Positions 61,446 to 64,000 of a stretch of DNA of 64,000 nt are shown here, piece after piece. How positions within the stretch are numbered: the stretch's first letter is position 1; each line of letters starts with the position of its first letter. The notes beneath the pieces are model-generated. The model did not search any database, had not been told where the DNA came from, and saw only the letters and a program-made list of their open reading frames with translations. The position numbers were made by a program, and so were the translations under genes. Source of the stretch: Rhodovulum imhoffii (GTDB lineage: Bacteria; Pseudomonadota; Alphaproteobacteria; Rhodobacterales; Rhodobacteraceae); contig NZ_QAAA01000004.1 of assembly GCF_003046545.1 (NCBI RefSeq), forward strand, positions 62,001 through 126,000. Reading direction: 5' to 3'.

Positions 61446-62147
61446 ATGACCGCACTTGACATGTTTCCGATTACCCGTCGCTGGCCCCCGCGCGATACGC
61501 GGGCGATCCAGCTATATTCCTACCCCACGCCGAACGGGGTGAAAGCCTCGATCATGCTGGAAGAAACCGGCCTGCCCTATGAGGCGCACACCGTCGATAT
61601 CGGGGCGGACGACCAGTTCACGCCGGAGTTCTTGTCACTCAACCCAAATAACAAGATTCCCGCGCTGATCGACCCGAACGGACCGGACGGTGCGCCGCTG
61701 CCGCTGTTCGAAAGCGGTGCGATCCTGATTTACCTTGCCGAGAAGACCGGCCATTTTCTGCCGACCGCCCCCCGCGCCCGTTCCGAGGTGCTGCAATGGC
61801 TGATGTTCCAGATCGGGGGCGTCGGCCCGATGTTCGGGCAGATGGGTTTTTTTGTGGCATTTGGTGGCAAGGATGTACCCGACCCGACCGCGCGCATCCG
61901 CTACGTGGCGGAATCGACCCGGCTGCTCAGGGTGCTCGAGGCCCGGCTTGAAGGACGGGAATGGATTTGCGGGGATTATTCCATCGCCGATATCGCCATT
62001 GCGCCGTGGCTGCGGACCCTTCTGGGCCCCTACGATGCGGCCGACCTGGTCGGGTGGCACGGCTTTGCCAACCTGCCGGGGTATCTGGAGCGGTTCCTTG
62101 CCCGCCCGGCGGTCCGGCGCGGGTTGCTCCAGCCGCCGAAGGATTAA
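61446..62147 (+). CDS. Glutathione S-transferase family protein, YfcG/nu-class type
   Basis: The 233-aa protein has a thioredoxin-like N-terminal domain (IQLYSYPTPNGVKASIMLEETGLPY; NPNNKIPALIDPNGPDG; FESGAILIYLAEKTG). The C-terminal helical domain has WICGDYSIADIAIAPWL. YfcG-type GSTs have the TPNGxK motif and act as disulfide-bond reductases using glutathione. An N-terminal 20-residue extension precedes the fold. The start ATG 61446 follows GAAAGGAACGCC. Confidence 0.9.
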   Translation: MTALDMFPITRRWPPRDTRAIQLYSYPTPNGVKASIMLEETGLPYEAHTVDIGADDQFTPEFLSLNPNNKIPALIDPNGPDGAPLPLFESGAILIYLAEKTGHFLPTAPRARSEVLQWLMFQIGGVGPMFGQMGFFVAFGGKDVPDPTARIRYVAESTRLLRVLEARLEGREWICGDYSIADIAIAPWLRTLLGPYDAADLVGWHGFANLPGYLERFLARPAVRRGLLQPPKD

Positions 62148-62779
62148 CCCCCCGGCACCATAAGCGTACGGACCTCCCGGTCGCTTATCTGGGCAAAACA
62201 GGCGTAGTGCTGGCTGATGGCGTGGAAGGTGCGGGGGGCCTCCAGAAAGACCAGCCGGTCGACCCAGCCGCGCAACTGCCACAGCATTTCCTGCGGGGCG
62301 ACAGGCACGGCCAGCCAGACCTCTACCGGCCCGCGCCGCCGAACCGCCTGAAGCACGGCGCGGATGCTTGCCCCTGTGGCGATACCGTCGTCGACCACGA
62401 TTACCGTGCGACCCGACAGGTGCAGCGGCACGCGGTCCCCCAGGATGGCGGCCCGTTGACGGGCGATTTCAGCGCCCGCAGCCGCAACTGCCCTGGTGAA
62501 ATACGCCTGCTCCAGCCCGGCTTCGGCCAGCAGGCCGGTGTTGAATACAACCTCGCGCGCGCCGCTCTCGACCACTGCGCCCGCAGCCAGCTCCGGTTGG
62601 CCCGGCATCGGCAGCTTGCGCACGAAGGCCAGGTCCAGCGGTGCGTTCAGTGCCCGCGCGATCGGCAGCGCCACGGGCACGCCGCCCCGAGCCAAAGCCA
62701 GAATCACCGGCGCATCCACAGGCTCTTTGGCCAGCTTTTCGGCCAGTTCCCGTCCCGCCCCGGTACGGTCGGTCAGCAT
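62144..62779 (-). CDS. Phosphoribosyltransferase-fold protein
   Basis: The 211-aa protein has the PRTase motif VIVVDDGIATGAS (PRPP-binding loop) and ILALARGGVPVALPIARAL at the N-terminus, with LDLAFVRKL beyond it. These proteins form a family often located beside unrelated genes and often annotated 'phosphoribosyltransferase'; substrates are unknown. It overlaps the pheT stop by 1 nt (TGATG) and the converging GST stop by 4 nt. Co-transcription with pheT is likely. Confidence 0.85.
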   Translation of the reverse strand: MLTDRTGAGRELAEKLAKEPVDAPVILALARGGVPVALPIARALNAPLDLAFVRKLPMPGQPELAAGAVVESGAREVVFNTGLLAEAGLEQAYFTRAVAAAGAEIARQRAAILGDRVPLHLSGRTVIVVDDGIATGASIRAVLQAVRRRGPVEVWLAVPVAPQEMLWQLRGWVDRLVFLEAPRTFHAISQHYACFAQISDREVRTLMVPGG

Positions 62780-64000
62780 CAGCCCCTCAATGTTCCACCG
62801 GTGGCCCTGGCCACCTTGGCGACGATCTTTTGTGCCACGGTTTCGATCTCCGCTTCCGTCAGGGTCTTTCCCGTCGGTTGCAGGCGTACGGTGATGGCCA
62901 GGGATTTACGGCCTTCGCCAAGGCTGCCGCCGATGAATTCGTCAAAGACGCGCACCTCGTCGATCAGGGTCTTGTCGGCTCCGGCGGCGGCGTTGACAAC
63001 GTCGAGTGCCGCGACATTCGCGTCCAGAACAAAGGCGAAATCGCGTTCTACTGCCTGAAGGTCGCTGGCATTCAGCGCGGGGCGGGTGGCGGATTTGCGC
63101 CGCGGCAGGGGCGGCTCCTCAAGATAGATCGTGAAGGCCACGGCGGGGCCTTTCACATCCATCTGTTGCAGCACCTTTGGGTGCAGTTCCCCGAATACGG
63201 CCATGACCTTCTGAGGCCCGAGGCAGATACGTCCGGACCGTCCCGGATGCCACCAGGCCGGGGCATCCCGCAAGATCTGCGCCTTGGCCGGCGCGCCGAT
63301 GGCGGATAACAGCGCCTCCGCATCCGCCTTGGCATCGAACAGGTCTACCGGACGGCGCGATCCGTGCGGGTCGCGCAGCGCGGAGGCCCCCACCAGAAGC
63401 CCGGCGGCCTGGACGTGCTGTTCGCCCGGTTCGGCACCCTCAAAGGCAGGCCCGACCTCGAACAACGCAAGGTCCATAAATCCGCGCGCCTGGTTGCGTG
63501 CAGCGGCTTGTACCAGACCTGGCAACAGGTCGGGGCGCAGGTGGCTCATTTCGCTGGAGATGGGGTTTTCCAGCCGCGTCGCATCGGACCCGCCGTCAAA
63601 AAGCGTCGCGCTGGCCGCGTCGATGAACGAATAGGTGACGCATTCGTTATATCCCAGCGCCGCAAAGGTGCGCCGGGCAGTGGCGGTCCGGCGTTGCAGC
63701 GGTGTCAGAATGCCGGTGGGCACGCGGGTGGTTGCGCGCGGCATCGGCTTTGCCTGAAGCTTTGTCAGCGAGGCCACGCGGGTGACCTCCTCGACAAGGT
63801 CGGCCTCGCCCAGGATGTCCGGGCGCCAGCTGGGCACATGGGCCATGTCCCCTTCCAGCCGGAAGCCCAGCGCGGTCAGCGTGGCGCGCTGATCTTCGGC
63901 GGGGATTTCCATGCCGACCAGGCGGGTGACCCGGTCGGTATCCAGCCGGTAGGCGCGCGCGGTGTCGGGGATCGCCCCGGCCACGACCGGCTTGGACGCC
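62779..64000 (-). CDS. pheT: Phenylalanyl-tRNA synthetase beta subunit, C-terminal 406 residues (5' truncated by window edge)
   Basis: The frame is open to the right-hand window end. The fragment begins in the B5 domain (IPDTARAYRLDTDRVTRLVGMEIP) and contains LVEEVTRVASL and the catalytic-like core (FAALGYNECVTYSFID, LENPISSEMSHLRPDLLPGL). The C-terminal FDX-ACB anticodon-binding domain follows (LQAVERDFAFVLD, IRVFDEF-like VRVFDEFIGGSLGEGRKSLAI). PheT works with PheS to charge tRNA-Phe; its N-terminal editing domains lie outside the window. Identification is firm. Confidence 0.96.
   Translation of the reverse strand, partial: ASKPVVAGAIPDTARAYRLDTDRVTRLVGMEIPAEDQRATLTALGFRLEGDMAHVPSWRPDILGEADLVEEVTRVASLTKLQAKPMPRATTRVPTGILTPLQRRTATARRTFAALGYNECVTYSFIDAASATLFDGGSDATRLENPISSEMSHLRPDLLPGLVQAAARNQARGFMDLALFEVGPAFEGAEPGEQHVQAAGLLVGASALRDPHGSRRPVDLFDAKADAEALLSAIGAPAKAQILRDAPAWWHPGRSGRICLGPQKVMAVFGELHPKVLQQMDVKGPAVAFTIYLEEPPLPRRKSATRPALNASDLQAVERDFAFVLDANVAALDVVNAAAGADKTLIDEVRVFDEFIGGSLGEGRKSLAITVRLQPTGKTLTEAEIETVAQKIVAKVARATGGTLRG

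Overview
The window reads as chromosomal DNA of a high-GC alphaproteobacterium, most likely Rhodobacterales (Roseobacter/Paracoccaceae group). The evidence is the gene set and its arrangement: dapD and dapE separated by one small ORF, an RTX protein ending in a Hint domain, a MbfA-type ferritin/VIT1 protein behind an Irr-box-like palindrome, accD-folC, an mlaA-mlaC pair, glnK-amtB, and divergent lrp/ald. The genus cannot be named from the sequence alone. I see no rRNA, tRNA, CRISPR array, transposase or phage gene. This is ordinary chromosome with a few accessory patches.

Layout. 1-12 kb: the end of sdhB, the ribosome-rescue factor arfB, a queuosine-precursor transporter, a LOG-family protein, the lysine/peptidoglycan genes dapD-(108-aa ORF)-dapE, RNase R, a lytic transglycosylase, a phosphohexomutase and an AGCS amino-acid/cation symporter. 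12-20.5 kb: an outer-membrane barrel, then an amine-uptake/oxidation locus. In that locus a GntR regulator and two PuuB-like FAD oxidases face a four-gene PotFGHI-like ABC transporter, with a perfect 16-bp palindrome between them. 20.9-24 kb: a 1004-residue secreted RTX/Hint protein. 24-31 kb: GNAT, NYN-LOTUS, MbfA, an AEC transporter, fghA, a HAD phosphatase, an ornithine-cyclodeaminase-like protein and zapE. 31-36 kb: folC and accD, an intact CPBP membrane protease followed by a decayed copy of itself, and a lipoprotein. 36-47.5 kb: two unknown proteins, a FadH-like reductase, a four-gene overlapping operon (CinA-like, GNAT, AhpD-like, OmpA-like), sfsA, map, an alpha/beta hydrolase fused to a membrane domain, and an orphan TRAP binding protein. 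47.5-64 kb: rsmD, an FAD/NAD reductase, peroxiredoxin, phhB, a FemAB-like protein, GDPD, RidA, mlaA-mlaC, PBP1A, glnK-amtB, a class II aldolase, lrp/ald, mscL, a GST, a phosphoribosyltransferase and the 3' part of pheT.

Related functions recur. Cell-envelope genes: dapD, dapE, the transglycosylase, PBP1A, MlaA/MlaC and three outer-membrane or periplasmic proteins. Nitrogen and amine use: the ABC/FAD-oxidase locus, RidA, GlnK-AmtB, Lrp/Ald and the AGCS symporter. Most genes sit in short operons with 4-nt ATGA overlaps, and convergent neighbours often overlap by 4 nt at their stops.

The non-coding observations I consider most worth a second look are: a candidate small RNA at about 11,978-12,072 whose unpaired segments carry three CU-rich anti-Shine-Dalgarno-like motifs; an 18-codon ORF with an excellent ribosome-binding site and a downstream terminator hairpin at 921-1,069 (minus strand); and the palindromic operator of the amine locus. 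The most interesting protein-level observation is a VHL-beta-like insertion inside the RTX/Hint protein. I found no clearly new multi-gene defence or mobile system.
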